Shown here in pieces: positions 44,861-53,017 of a DNA stretch of 64,000 nt. The stretch lies in NCBI RefSeq assembly GCF_030546935.1, contig NZ_JAUOPH010000002.1:248001-312000 (forward strand). Direction: 5' to 3'. This stretch comes from Marinobacter sp. 2_MG-2023 (GTDB lineage: Bacteria > Pseudomonadota > Gammaproteobacteria > Pseudomonadales > Oleiphilaceae). Every line of letters begins with the position of its first letter. The first letter of the stretch is position 1. The notes below the pieces were generated by a model. It was not told where the DNA came from, searched no databases, and worked only from the letters and a program-made list of their open reading frames with translations. The position numbers and the translations under genes are program-made.

Positions 44861-46069
44861 ATGAACATCATGCGTCCGATCGCGATGGCCGCCATCGCAG
44901 GTACTTTTGCGGCCCCAGCCCTAGCTGCTGAACGCCAAGAAACGGTTTACATCAACCCTTTCGCTGCTTATCAGCTTTTCGACGACGACCGTGACCTAAG
45001 TGAAACCGGCACGTTCGGCGTGGGTCTGGAATACCGGTTCAAGCCGAACTGGGCGATTGAGGCCATGTATTCCCGGGCTGATGCAGACCGTAAATACGTC
45101 TCAGGATCTTCAGACTTTGAAGAAATCCGCGTAGACGGCACCTACTACTTCGCCGCTCAGGATAAAGCCTGGAACCCGTATGTTTCTGCGGGTGTCGGCA
45201 ATGCTGACTTTGGCGTAGGTGATGTTATCAGCTACAACACTGCTGGTACCGACCATGATGAAACCCGCGTTAACGTAGGTACAGGTGTTCGCTACAACGT
45301 AAGCGACGCCATCTCCTTGCGTGGCGACCTGCGGGAATTCCACGGCATCGACGAAAGCACTTTTGACACCCAGGTTTCTCTGGGCATCAGCTTCGCGTTC
45401 AACCGCACAGTTGGAAGTGCAGCACCTATGGCCCCGGCAGACACCGACAACGACGGTGTACCTGATTCCCGCGACCAATGCCCAGGCACCCCTGCTGGCG
45501 CATCTGTTGACAGCACAGGCTGTGAGCCAGACGCTGACGGCGACGGCGTAGCCGACGTGCGTGATGCCTGCCCTGACACACCTCGTGGTGCCGACGTGAA
45601 CAGCCGTGGCTGCGAACTCGACAGCGACAACGACGGCGTCGTTAACAGCCAGGACCTTTGCCCGAACACCGCTGCTGGTGCGGAAGTGGATGAAACAGGT
45701 TGTGAAGGTGTAACCGAAACCATCGATACATTCACCATTGAGGTGAAGTTCCCGACTAACAGCTCCGTGATCGGCAACGCCTACGATGCGGAAATCCGTC
45801 GTGTTGCAGACGCGCTTAAAGCCAACCCGGGCACCGTTGTAGAAATTGCCGGTCACGCTGACAATCGCGGCAAGGCCAGCTACAACGAATTCCTGTCACA
45901 GCGTCGTGCTGAAGCAGTAGCAGAGCGCCTGACCGGTGCACTTGGCGTGGATGCGGAAAAAGTGAGCGCGAAAGGCTACGGTGAAAGCGAACCGGTTGCC
46001 TCTAACGATACAGCGGCAGGTCGTGCTGAGAACCGTCGGGTTGAAGCCCGCATTCAGGTTCTTCGCTAA
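44861..46069 (+). CDS. OmpA-family outer-membrane protein with thrombospondin type 3 repeats
   Basis: A 402-residue envelope protein. The signal peptide ends PALAA (about residue 23). An eight-stranded OmpA-like barrel (24-185) follows. Three acidic calcium-binding repeats come next (about 190-285), with DTDNDGVPDSRDQCPGTP, DADGDGVADVRDACPDTP and DSDNDGVVNSQDLCPNTA, each with a cysteine pair. The C-terminal OmpA domain (290-402) binds peptidoglycan through GHADNRG and YNEFLSQRRAEAVAERL. The layout resembles OprF. AGGAGG precedes the ATG, in keeping with high expression, and a strong terminator follows. Confidence 0.93.
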   Translation: MNIMRPIAMAAIAGTFAAPALAAERQETVYINPFAAYQLFDDDRDLSETGTFGVGLEYRFKPNWAIEAMYSRADADRKYVSGSSDFEEIRVDGTYYFAAQDKAWNPYVSAGVGNADFGVGDVISYNTAGTDHDETRVNVGTGVRYNVSDAISLRGDLREFHGIDESTFDTQVSLGISFAFNRTVGSAAPMAPADTDNDGVPDSRDQCPGTPAGASVDSTGCEPDADGDGVADVRDACPDTPRGADVNSRGCELDSDNDGVVNSQDLCPNTAAGAEVDETGCEGVTETIDTFTIEVKFPTNSSVIGNAYDAEIRRVADALKANPGTVVEIAGHADNRGKASYNEFLSQRRAEAVAERLTGALGVDAEKVSAKGYGESEPVASNDTAAGRAENRRVEARIQVLR

Positions 46070-46102
46070 TACCTGAGCTAGTATAGAAGCAAGTGAAGTC
46101 AG

Positions 46103-46131
46103 GAAAGGCGCCTTAGGGCGCCTTTCTTTTT
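46103..46131 (+). terminator. intrinsic terminator of the OmpA-like gene
   Basis: GAAAGGCGCC (46103-46112) and GGCGCCTTTC (46117-46126) with a four-base loop, then TTTTT. It lies 33 bases after the stop. Confidence 0.9.
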
Positions 46132-46152
46132 GGCTGTTTCCGGGGGTAGCCC

Positions 46153-46644
46153 ATGCTCAGATTATTGATCGGCCTGGTTTTTCCACTAGTGTTTGCTACT
46201 GCAACTCAGGCTGAGGTCTTTCGTTGCAGCGACGCAGAAGGAAACACGGTATTTTCCGACACGCCCTGTGGCGAAAATGCCGAAGCCATACAGATAAGAG
46301 ACAACCGAATCGGGGGCCGTTTTAACCAGAACCTGCCAGCCTCGTCAGCAGCGAAACCAGAGCCACACGAAAAAGTCGAAAAGGCCTCTGAAGCGGGTTC
46401 AGAGCCGGAAACCTGTCGTTTTATCAACTCCACCGACCTGCGTCGGTATCTGATCCGCGAACAGGTCGTCAAGGGCATGACTCGAGAGCATGTGCGCAGC
46501 GCGTTCGGCAATCCACCGGAAACCTATGGCGGCCCCCAGGAAGTCTGGATTTATCAGACCGACTATTATGGCGCGCTTTACGAACTAACCTACGTGTACT
46601 TCAAGGATGGCTGTGTCGAGCGGGTTGAGTACCGCAAACCCTGA
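46153..46644 (+). CDS. DUF4124 domain protein, periplasmic
   Basis: A 163-residue protein with a signal peptide ending ATQA (about residue 20). The DUF4124 segment follows directly (EVFRCSDAEGNTVFSDTPCG), then a charged linker (55-90). A C-terminal region with VVKGMTREHVRSAFGNPPE is reminiscent of the SmpA/OmlA (BamE-like) fold. Function unknown. The last 44 bases overlap the convergent methyltransferase gene. Confidence 0.82.
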   Translation: MLRLLIGLVFPLVFATATQAEVFRCSDAEGNTVFSDTPCGENAEAIQIRDNRIGGRFNQNLPASSAAKPEPHEKVEKASEAGSEPETCRFINSTDLRRYLIREQVVKGMTREHVRSAFGNPPETYGGPQEVWIYQTDYYGALYELTYVYFKDGCVERVEYRKP

Positions 46645-47857
46645 CCGCATCCAACAATAGATTCCTGGGTGTCAGCGACCGGGCGCAAAAATGACCAAGC
46701 CGCACTCTGTACCCCTGCTCTTCAAGATACATTGCATAATCCAGAACGAGCCATAGCTCCAAAGGCCGGCGAAACACATGCCGAATGAGCTCATGGCGGC
46801 GAACCTCAGCGTGACGCTGGACGCCATAAGCACGCCAGACCTCAAAATCCGTACTAGCAGGCAAATGGAGCTGTTTTATTCCAGCTGCCCAGCTGCAAAA
46901 GGCCGGAAACCCCTTCCCAAGCAGCCGTGGAGAACAGGAAGGCAGAGACAGGTAGTCATCGGCACCCCGCAAGGCACGTTGCAAGCCATCAAAACCCAGC
47001 CGCCACTGACTTAACGTTCTTGTTCGTTTTCTGACACCAGCCGGCGCCGTTACCGTTTCGCGCAACGCCAAACGCAGATCGCTGCGGTACGGCACCAAGC
47101 GGTTCGCGTAATCCATTCCTCGTTCCGAGAGTGCCTTATGAACGTTATCCACGGTTTTATGATAGCAACAGGGTGAAATACTCAGCCGCGGTAACCCAGC
47201 GGCGGTGCCCTGCATCAACAACTGCCGGTGAAGGTCGCCACAGGCATGCAAAGCTACACCATGGGTGTCATCCGGCAAGGGCAGGTTCTGCGCCATTACA
47301 TCCCGACAGTGGATCTGAACGGCGTCTCCAAAGTGCTCTGCAAGCCGGTTACCGCCGGCCACCAACTCGGGATTCCACTCATAGCCGTCAACAATTTGGT
47401 GACCCTGAGCGGCCAGTGTTCGAGACAAGTGCCCTTTGCCGCAACACCAGTCAAGAATCGGTTGCTGCAACGGTTTTAGTGCTGCCGTAAAAGCACCCGC
47501 CTGCTCCCGTTTCCGCCCGGGCATGTCCTTTGCCCTGACTTCCGGTAGCGTCGCAGCCATAACATCAGCGGGCCGGGGTGACAGTTCTGGCAGCTTAACC
47601 ATGTCAGAGTAATAGCCCAGTTCTGGCACGAACCGTGACGCTTTTTTCACCACCACCCCGGGGTCACCCTCCAGTTCGTCGCATTCGGCTTCGGTGAGTT
47701 CTGCCACCATGCCTGCAAGCTCTGGATAGAGTTGAACCCAATCCGGTCGCGGCTCTGTAAACGGAGCCGGCTGCCATATGGGCTGATGCAAAACCAGCCA
47801 GTCGTTCAGCGCTTGCCACCGCGAGTAATAGGATTCGGCGCAACCTTGAACACTCAC
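46601..47857 (-). CDS. SAM-dependent methyltransferase-like protein
   Basis: A protein of about 418 residues. The central part has a Rossmann-type SAM site, ILDWCCGKGHLSRTLAAQGH (motif I), followed by VDGYEWNPELVAGG and GVALHACGDLHRQLL. The cysteine-rich ISPCCYHKT after strand 5 is typical of the methyltransferase group annotated Methyltransf_32. The substrate is unknown. The start is uncertain: I use the GTG at 47857, which shares GTGA with the dadA stop; a TTG at 47893 would add 12 residues. Its last 44 bases overlap the convergent DUF4124 gene. Confidence 0.8.
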   Translation of the reverse strand: MSVQGCAESYYSRWQALNDWLVLHQPIWQPAPFTEPRPDWVQLYPELAGMVAELTEAECDELEGDPGVVVKKASRFVPELGYYSDMVKLPELSPRPADVMAATLPEVRAKDMPGRKREQAGAFTAALKPLQQPILDWCCGKGHLSRTLAAQGHQIVDGYEWNPELVAGGNRLAEHFGDAVQIHCRDVMAQNLPLPDDTHGVALHACGDLHRQLLMQGTAAGLPRLSISPCCYHKTVDNVHKALSERGMDYANRLVPYRSDLRLALRETVTAPAGVRKRTRTLSQWRLGFDGLQRALRGADDYLSLPSCSPRLLGKGFPAFCSWAAGIKQLHLPASTDFEVWRAYGVQRHAEVRRHELIRHVFRRPLELWLVLDYAMYLEEQGYRVRLGHFCARSLTPRNLLLDAVRVCGTQPARHSHP

Positions 47858-49125
47858 TCCTGATAGCGGCCCGGGCGAAATGCATCCAGACAAACAGCCG
47901 GCTCTTCGCCGTCTATCACCTGGGCAATGACATCCGCACTGCCAGCTGAGAAAGTCCAGCCGAAGGTCCCGTGACCTGTATTGAGATAAAGATTACGACG
48001 CGGACCACGGCCAATAATGGCGGGACCATCAGGCGTCATCGGGCGGAAGCCCGTCCAGGTTTCTGCGGCATCCAGATCGGCGCAACCAGGATAGCGGGAC
48101 TCAACGGATTTGCGGATGGTGGCGATGCGCGCTTCGGGAATATCCCGATTGAAGTCCGCCAACTCCACGAATCCGGTAGCACGCAAACGGTCACCCAGGC
48201 GCGTCGACACGACTTTGTAGTTATCGTCGTGAATCGTTGAAACCGGCGCCTTTTCGGGGTTCTTCAGCGGCGCTGTAATACTGTATCCCTTAACCGGGTA
48301 GATAGGCAGTTTAAGGCCAAGGGGTCGAACCAGCTCCGGAGACCAGCAACCAGCGCTCACTACAAAGGCGTCTGCCGCCAGCGTTTCCTGCTGGCCACTT
48401 TCGTTACGCAGAACAACCGATTCGACTGTCTGGCTGTTAGCCGTTAGCCGCTCCACCTGAACGCCATACCTGAACTGGACGCCTTTTTCTTCGCAGACTT
48501 TCGCCAACTCTCGTGAAAACAGATGGCAGTCGCCAGTGCCGTCGGTGTCGTAACTCAGGGCACCATAAAGTGGGCCGTTGCCGGCCATGCCAGGCTCCGC
48601 CTCGTATACCTGCTCGGGCGTCAGCAGCCGGGAGGCGATCCCCATCTCGCTCAACAGCCGTTGTGTGCCCCGGTACGCTTCCAGCTCTTCAGGCTTGCTG
48701 GCAAGATGCAGCAGGCCGCGATGTCCGCCGTCAAATGCCAGGTCCAGCTCCTCTTCCAGTTTCAGAAAGCGTTCACGGCTATGAATCCCGAGGCGAAGCA
48801 TGGCGCGCTTGTTAAAACCGAACAGGCCGGGTGACCAGGCATAACGAAGTGTTGAAAACATGAACTGTATAGCGCCCAGAGAAGGTGGCATATGCAATTT
48901 CAGGGGACCATCCTGCTTAACCAGCCAGGGCAATGCCTTGAACACCATGCCGGGATCTGCCCAAGGGTATACCACGCCGTAAGAACGCTGGGCCGCGTTG
49001 CCTTTGCTGGTTTCATTGCCGGCCATTTCATGACGCTCAAGGACCGTCACCTGATGACCGCGACGGTTCAGTTCAAAGGCTGTGGTTACACCCACAACGC
49101 CACCACCAATAACGACAACGTGCAT
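47854..49125 (-). CDS. dadA: D-amino acid dehydrogenase
   Basis: DadA is a membrane-bound flavoenzyme that deaminates D-amino acids, mainly D-alanine, to 2-oxo acids and passes electrons to the respiratory chain. The chain starts with the FAD loop MHVVVIGGGVVGVTTAFELN. It continues with GNETSKGNAAQRSYGVVYPW, which carries the DadA pattern near the isoalloxazine ring, and ends with WTGFRPMTPDGPAIIGRGP and LNTGHGTFGWTFSAGSA. I chose the ATG at 49125 (423 residues; E. coli 432), just after GGAGGAGCGG. No alanine racemase gene is adjacent; the next gene is a methyltransferase with a four-base overlap. Confidence 0.92.
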   Translation of the reverse strand: MHVVVIGGGVVGVTTAFELNRRGHQVTVLERHEMAGNETSKGNAAQRSYGVVYPWADPGMVFKALPWLVKQDGPLKLHMPPSLGAIQFMFSTLRYAWSPGLFGFNKRAMLRLGIHSRERFLKLEEELDLAFDGGHRGLLHLASKPEELEAYRGTQRLLSEMGIASRLLTPEQVYEAEPGMAGNGPLYGALSYDTDGTGDCHLFSRELAKVCEEKGVQFRYGVQVERLTANSQTVESVVLRNESGQQETLAADAFVVSAGCWSPELVRPLGLKLPIYPVKGYSITAPLKNPEKAPVSTIHDDNYKVVSTRLGDRLRATGFVELADFNRDIPEARIATIRKSVESRYPGCADLDAAETWTGFRPMTPDGPAIIGRGPRRNLYLNTGHGTFGWTFSAGSADVIAQVIDGEEPAVCLDAFRPGRYQE

Positions 49126-49258
49126 CCGCTCCTCCATCCTGAATGAAACCCGAACCAGCCCCAAGGGGCAACATTCATCAAGGAAACTCCCTATCTATGA
49201 ATGTAGGCCCTTAAACGTACAGCTGATAAGATTGCTTTCTTAAGCCCCACCGCAAGCC

Positions 49259-49291
49259 TAGCAGTCAAACTTAAAGAGTAGCAGTCGAACT
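49259..49291 (+). repeat. 20-base-spaced direct repeat upstream of tatD
   Basis: TAGCAGTCAAACT (49259-49271) is repeated as TAGCAGTCGAACT (49279-49291), 12 of 13 bases identical, exactly 20 bases apart (about two helical turns). The second copy continues into GACTG, giving CAGTC-GAACT-GACTG. The pair ends 31 bases before tatD and could be a tandem regulator site. Confidence 0.5.
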
Positions 49292-49322
49292 GACTGCCTG
49301 TACCGGAGCCTAGCACCAGTCC

Positions 49323-50132
49323 ATGAGTAAAAAACGTCGCGAGATTCCCGTATTCGACCATCCGATCATCGAGACCCACTGCCACCTGGATTACCTCAAG
49401 GATCGACCTCTGGAAGAAACTCTGGAGGAAACCCGGCGGGTGAATATCGAGCGGGTGATTACTATTGCGGTCGCGCCGGGCAACCTTGCGCAAGTGCGTG
49501 AACTCAGCACCAAGGCCCCATGGCTCTTCGGCACTCAGGGCATCCACCCCCACGAGGCGGAAAGTTACAGCGATGCCATTGACGCCGAAATACGAACTCA
49601 TGCCCGGGACGACAAGATCGTTGCGGTTGGCGAAATCGGGCTGGATTATTTCTATGACAACGCCGATCGCGCCATTCAGCGTGATGTGTTCCGGCGCCAG
49701 CTTCAGATTGCCTGTGACAACGACCGTCCGGTAGTTATCCACAGCCGTGACGCAGACGAGGATACAATAGCTATACTCAAAGAGTTCGAGCAGTCTCTCA
49801 AACGCCGCGGCGTCATTCACAGCTTCACGTCGGGACCGGGGCTTGCAAGATATGCACTGGATCAGGGCTGGAATCTCGGCTTTAATGGCATTACCACTTT
49901 TAACAAGGCAGAAAACGTACGGGACATTGTTCGTATGGCTCCCATCAACCAGATCCTTCTGGAGACTGATGCCCCGTTTCTTACCCCCGTACCCTACCGT
50001 GGCCGGGAAAATGCGCCTTTCTATCTGCCATTTGTAGCGGAGAAGATCGCCGAAGTGAAAGAGCTGCCACTGGAGGATGTGATTGTGCATACTTATAAAA
50101 ACAGCTTGCGAACGTTCTTCCCCGCACAATGA
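49323..50132 (+). CDS. TatD family metal-dependent DNase/hydrolase
   Basis: A 269-residue TIM-barrel hydrolase. Metal ligands: His19 and His21 in ETHCHLDYL, the conserved Glu in VGEIGLDYFYDN, His in VVIHSRDADEDT, His in GVIHSFTSGPG, and Asp in LLETDAPFLTPVPYRG. Family members act as 3'-5' exonucleases or as D-aminoacyl hydrolases. The class (TatD, YcfH or YjjV type) is not certain, although the PVPYRGR(E)N ending suits YcfH. Its stop overlaps the ATG of the HD-GYP gene (ATGA), so the two are coupled. Confidence 0.92.
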   Translation: MSKKRREIPVFDHPIIETHCHLDYLKDRPLEETLEETRRVNIERVITIAVAPGNLAQVRELSTKAPWLFGTQGIHPHEAESYSDAIDAEIRTHARDDKIVAVGEIGLDYFYDNADRAIQRDVFRRQLQIACDNDRPVVIHSRDADEDTIAILKEFEQSLKRRGVIHSFTSGPGLARYALDQGWNLGFNGITTFNKAENVRDIVRMAPINQILLETDAPFLTPVPYRGRENAPFYLPFVAEKIAEVKELPLEDVIVHTYKNSLRTFFPAQ

Positions 50133-51337
50133 TCAAACGCATTCCCATATCCGCACTGAAGGTCGGCATGTATATCAGCGACCTCAACAATGACTGGATT
50201 CCCCACAATACCCAGCGCAGGCGCGGCGTAGTCAAACGGGAAGAAACCATTGAAAAAATCCGCAAAATGGGTGTGCAGTTTGTCTATATTGATGCACAGA
50301 AAGGCGCAGATACTCAGGATTCCGAAACAGCCGAAGAAGTAGAAAAACGTAATGAAGCGGCGCTGCAAATAGCGGGTGAACAGAAACCCGGCATTACGCC
50401 AAAGGTCTCTCTTTCCGAGGAGATGGCAGTTGCTCTTGGAATTCATTCAGAGGCGCAGGAGTTGGTTGGCAGCTTCATGAACAGCGCCAAGATCGGTGCC
50501 GCCATCGATATCGCGCCGATACATCAACTGGCGGACGAGCTGCAAAACTCGGTTACCCGCAACGCCAATGCGCTGGGTTGCCTGGGGCGTATCCGCGAAA
50601 AAGACAACTACCTCCTTGAGCACTCGGTAAACCTGAGTGTCCTCATGACCCTTTTCGGACAGTATCGAAAGCTCCCTGACGATGTCCTGCACCAGACTGT
50701 TGTAGGCGCACTGCTCCACGATCTGGGAAAAATACTGACGCCTGATGAGGTGCTACATAAACCTGGACGCCTGTCACCAGAAGAATATGAAGTCATGAAG
50801 CTTCATGCCAGGCACTCCCGCGACATTTTGTCTGCAACCGAAGGCATCGGCGAACTCACCGTGATCACGGCGGCCCAGCACCATGAGCGCCTGGATGGCA
50901 CAGGTTACCCGGAGGGCCTGAAGGGCGATCAGATCTCTGTATACGGGCGCATGGTTGCCATTACCGATGTGTACGATGCCATTACCGCCGATCGCGTGTA
51001 TCACCGCGGCATGACGCCTACCCAGGGCCTCAAGAAGCTTCTCGAGTGGAGCGGCAGTCATCTGGACCCGGCACTGGTTAAGCAATTCATCCGCTGTATC
51101 GGGCTGTATCCAGTAGGCTCTCTGGTTTTACTCGACAGTGGGCGGCTCGGTGTTGTGATTGAAATAAATGAGGAAGATCAGCGGTTACCCGTTGTCCGGG
51201 TGATGTATCACACGAAATTCCGGATGCCGATTACCGTTACAACCATCAATCTCTCAAAAGCCGGTAGCCAGGACCGCATTCTTCGCGCCGTTGACCCGAA
51301 TGAATACCGGATTGATGTGCGCAAGTTCCTTTCCTGA
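50129..51337 (+). CDS. HD-GYP domain c-di-GMP phosphodiesterase
   Basis: The 402-residue protein has an N-terminal DUF3391 domain (1-140, beginning RIPISALKVGMYISDLNNDW) and an HD-GYP domain. The HD pair is at 197-198 (GALLHDLGKI), further metal ligands are in KLHARHS, and the intact HHERLDGTGYP signature is at 251-261. It should therefore be an active enzyme that degrades cyclic di-GMP to GMP. There is no membrane segment. It overlaps tatD by four bases and lies 3 kb from a diguanylate cyclase gene. Confidence 0.94.
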   Translation: MIKRIPISALKVGMYISDLNNDWIPHNTQRRRGVVKREETIEKIRKMGVQFVYIDAQKGADTQDSETAEEVEKRNEAALQIAGEQKPGITPKVSLSEEMAVALGIHSEAQELVGSFMNSAKIGAAIDIAPIHQLADELQNSVTRNANALGCLGRIREKDNYLLEHSVNLSVLMTLFGQYRKLPDDVLHQTVVGALLHDLGKILTPDEVLHKPGRLSPEEYEVMKLHARHSRDILSATEGIGELTVITAAQHHERLDGTGYPEGLKGDQISVYGRMVAITDVYDAITADRVYHRGMTPTQGLKKLLEWSGSHLDPALVKQFIRCIGLYPVGSLVLLDSGRLGVVIEINEEDQRLPVVRVMYHTKFRMPITVTTINLSKAGSQDRILRAVDPNEYRIDVRKFLS

Positions 51338-51343
51338 GGCTCT

Positions 51344-52255
51344 CTAGCCCAGAGAGAGAAACACACCCATCAGAACCGGCGACAGAAAAGACAGCAGGAA
51401 ACCGGAGGCGATAGCCACAGGCACACAGCTTAGGCCACCGTTGCTGCGGATTACCGGAAGCGTAAAATCCATTGACGTAGCTCCTCCATAACCGATAGCC
51501 ATGGCTGGCCGACTGCCGATAACCAGCGGGATTATGGCCAGTGCAATAATTTCGCGAAGTACATCGTTCAGAAATGCCACACCGCCCCATGCAGGGCCAA
51601 GGGCCTCCCCAATCACGATTCCGGAAAGCGAGTACCAGCCAAATCCAGAGACCAGGGCGAGCACATCGTGCCAGGGCAGGCCTAGCACAGGCATAAGCAA
51701 CACGCCCGCCAGCAAAGAGCTGAGCACCAGCACAATCGCGATGCCCAGCCCCTGGGTGTTCATCAGCAGCTTGCGCAGGGAAAGCCCCGCATTACGCAAT
51801 TGCAGGCCAATCAAAAACAGCAGAAGCATCAAAGACCAGGTAGCCAACTGCTCGGCTTGCGGCAGTTTCGGCAACAGGAAATAGCCCGATAACACCCCGG
51901 CCAGCACTGCAAACAGAGGCTTGAGGCCAGCCATGAAAAGACGCAGGTAACCCGCCCTGCCAGCGCCGGCATCTCTTGGCTCAGGAGGCATGGGGCGCCA
52001 GCGATGTAGCAGCCACAGGCCCAGCATATTGGCAACAAACAGAACCGCTACCAGAGCCGACATCTGCCCTGCCATAGTTCCCAGCTGCCCCGTTAAACCC
52101 TCCATCTGACCCAGAGCAAGCCCCAGCAGCGCCAAAATGAAATACACCAGCACTTCAACGGAATAATGAATCGCTGTCATCAGTCGGCGATTTTTCAGCG
52201 TCAGGGCAAATCCCAGAAACAACGGTGCAAGAATCAGCAAGGCACCCGTCAGCAT
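51344..52255 (-). CDS. lysO: lysine exporter LysO family protein
   Basis: A 303-residue membrane protein with about eight hydrophobic segments. The segments LVSGFGWYSLSGIVIGEALGP and VAFLNDVLREIIALAIIPLV correspond to the conserved core of LysO (YbjE) in E. coli, where it exports L-lysine and the toxic analogue thialysine. GGATSMDFTLPVI near the C-terminus also fits. It shares one base with the stop of the upstream DUF2288 gene, so they are probably translated together. Confidence 0.86.
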   Translation of the reverse strand: MLTGALLILAPLFLGFALTLKNRRLMTAIHYSVEVLVYFILALLGLALGQMEGLTGQLGTMAGQMSALVAVLFVANMLGLWLLHRWRPMPPEPRDAGAGRAGYLRLFMAGLKPLFAVLAGVLSGYFLLPKLPQAEQLATWSLMLLLFLIGLQLRNAGLSLRKLLMNTQGLGIAIVLVLSSLLAGVLLMPVLGLPWHDVLALVSGFGWYSLSGIVIGEALGPAWGGVAFLNDVLREIIALAIIPLVIGSRPAMAIGYGGATSMDFTLPVIRSNGGLSCVPVAIASGFLLSFLSPVLMGVFLSLG

Positions 52256-52575
52256 CAGTGCACCGACGCGTCGGAACGATCCTGAATCAGCACCCAGGGC
52301 GCTATAACCACAGCCCAGAGCTCGGCATTGCGTTCATACCAGGCGCGGGCCAGGTCGGGTGAAACATCCCCCACGTCGCCCGCAGCGAGCCACTGTTCAA
52401 AGAGGACGCGGTTATCTGCTGTCAGCTCACTGGCCACATCCAGAAGGTCCAAATTGTTGCTCACGCGCACTATCTGTCCACGGGCATAGTAGGTTTGCAG
52501 TTCGTGCCAGCGTATGCGGGAGGTTTCCAGGTTAAGCCTGGCTTTGATTTCATCGTTGTTGCGGGAAGATGACAT
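52255..52575 (-). CDS. DUF2288 family protein
   Basis: A small 106-residue cytosolic protein with the DUF2288 patterns RIRWHELQTYYARGQIVRV and LDLLDVASELTADNR. It is rich in charged and aromatic residues and has no signal peptide or membrane segment. Function unknown. I chose the ATG at 52575, with AAAAGG six bases upstream. It runs into lysO with a one-base overlap. Confidence 0.8.
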   Translation of the reverse strand: MSSSRNNDEIKARLNLETSRIRWHELQTYYARGQIVRVSNNLDLLDVASELTADNRVLFEQWLAAGDVGDVSPDLARAWYERNAELWAVVIAPWVLIQDRSDASVH

Positions 52576-52615
52576 GAGAGCCTTTTCGGATGATGACAGT
52601 AAAACCGGCGAGAGC

Positions 52616-53017
52616 TTAACCGATTGCACCGGCCTGATTCCAGATTTCCCTTATCTCGTCGGCCAGTGTGAGCGGATCAAACGGCTTTGGAATCACGCCA
52701 GCCGCACCCTGTGTCAGGTAACCCTGAACTTCATCGCTCTGAACCTTCGCAGTCATGAACACCGCAGGTATTTCAGCATAACCCGGTAAGCGCCGGATGG
52801 CCTCCAGGGTCGCGGGACCATCCATCACCGGCATCATGACATCCAGAAGGATCAGTTGGGGCTGACATTCACCAATCTGCTCCAACGCCTGTTGTCCTGA
52901 TTCACAGGCCGTGAGTTGAAATCCGCCAATGGCTTCCAGAGCCAGTTCCGCTACCGCGCGAATATCGGGCTCATCTTCAACCATCAGAATACGATTAAGA
53001 CCGCTGTCTGGCGTCAT
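52616..53017 (-). CDS. single-domain response regulator
   Basis: A CheY-like receiver of 133 residues without an output domain. The acidic pocket is Glu14-Asp15-Glu16 (VEDEPD), the phosphorylation site is Asp59 (LILLDVMMPVMDG), the switch residue is Thr89 (VFMTA) and the conserved lysine is Lys111 (IPKPFD). I use the ATG at 53017 because GGAGG lies at the right distance; a GTG two codons upstream is too close to it. It overlaps the stop of the receiver-HDOD gene by 23 bases. It may relay phosphate from the neighbouring kinases. Confidence 0.92.
   Translation of the reverse strand: MTPDSGLNRILMVEDEPDIRAVAELALEAIGGFQLTACESGQQALEQIGECQPQLILLDVMMPVMDGPATLEAIRRLPGYAEIPAVFMTAKVQSDEVQGYLTQGAAGVIPKPFDPLTLADEIREIWNQAGAIG

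Noticed and set aside
49191..50129. Open frame of 312 codons on the minus strand opposite tatD
   Set aside because: The TatD metal ligands on the plus strand are all intact; the reverse frame shows no family features.
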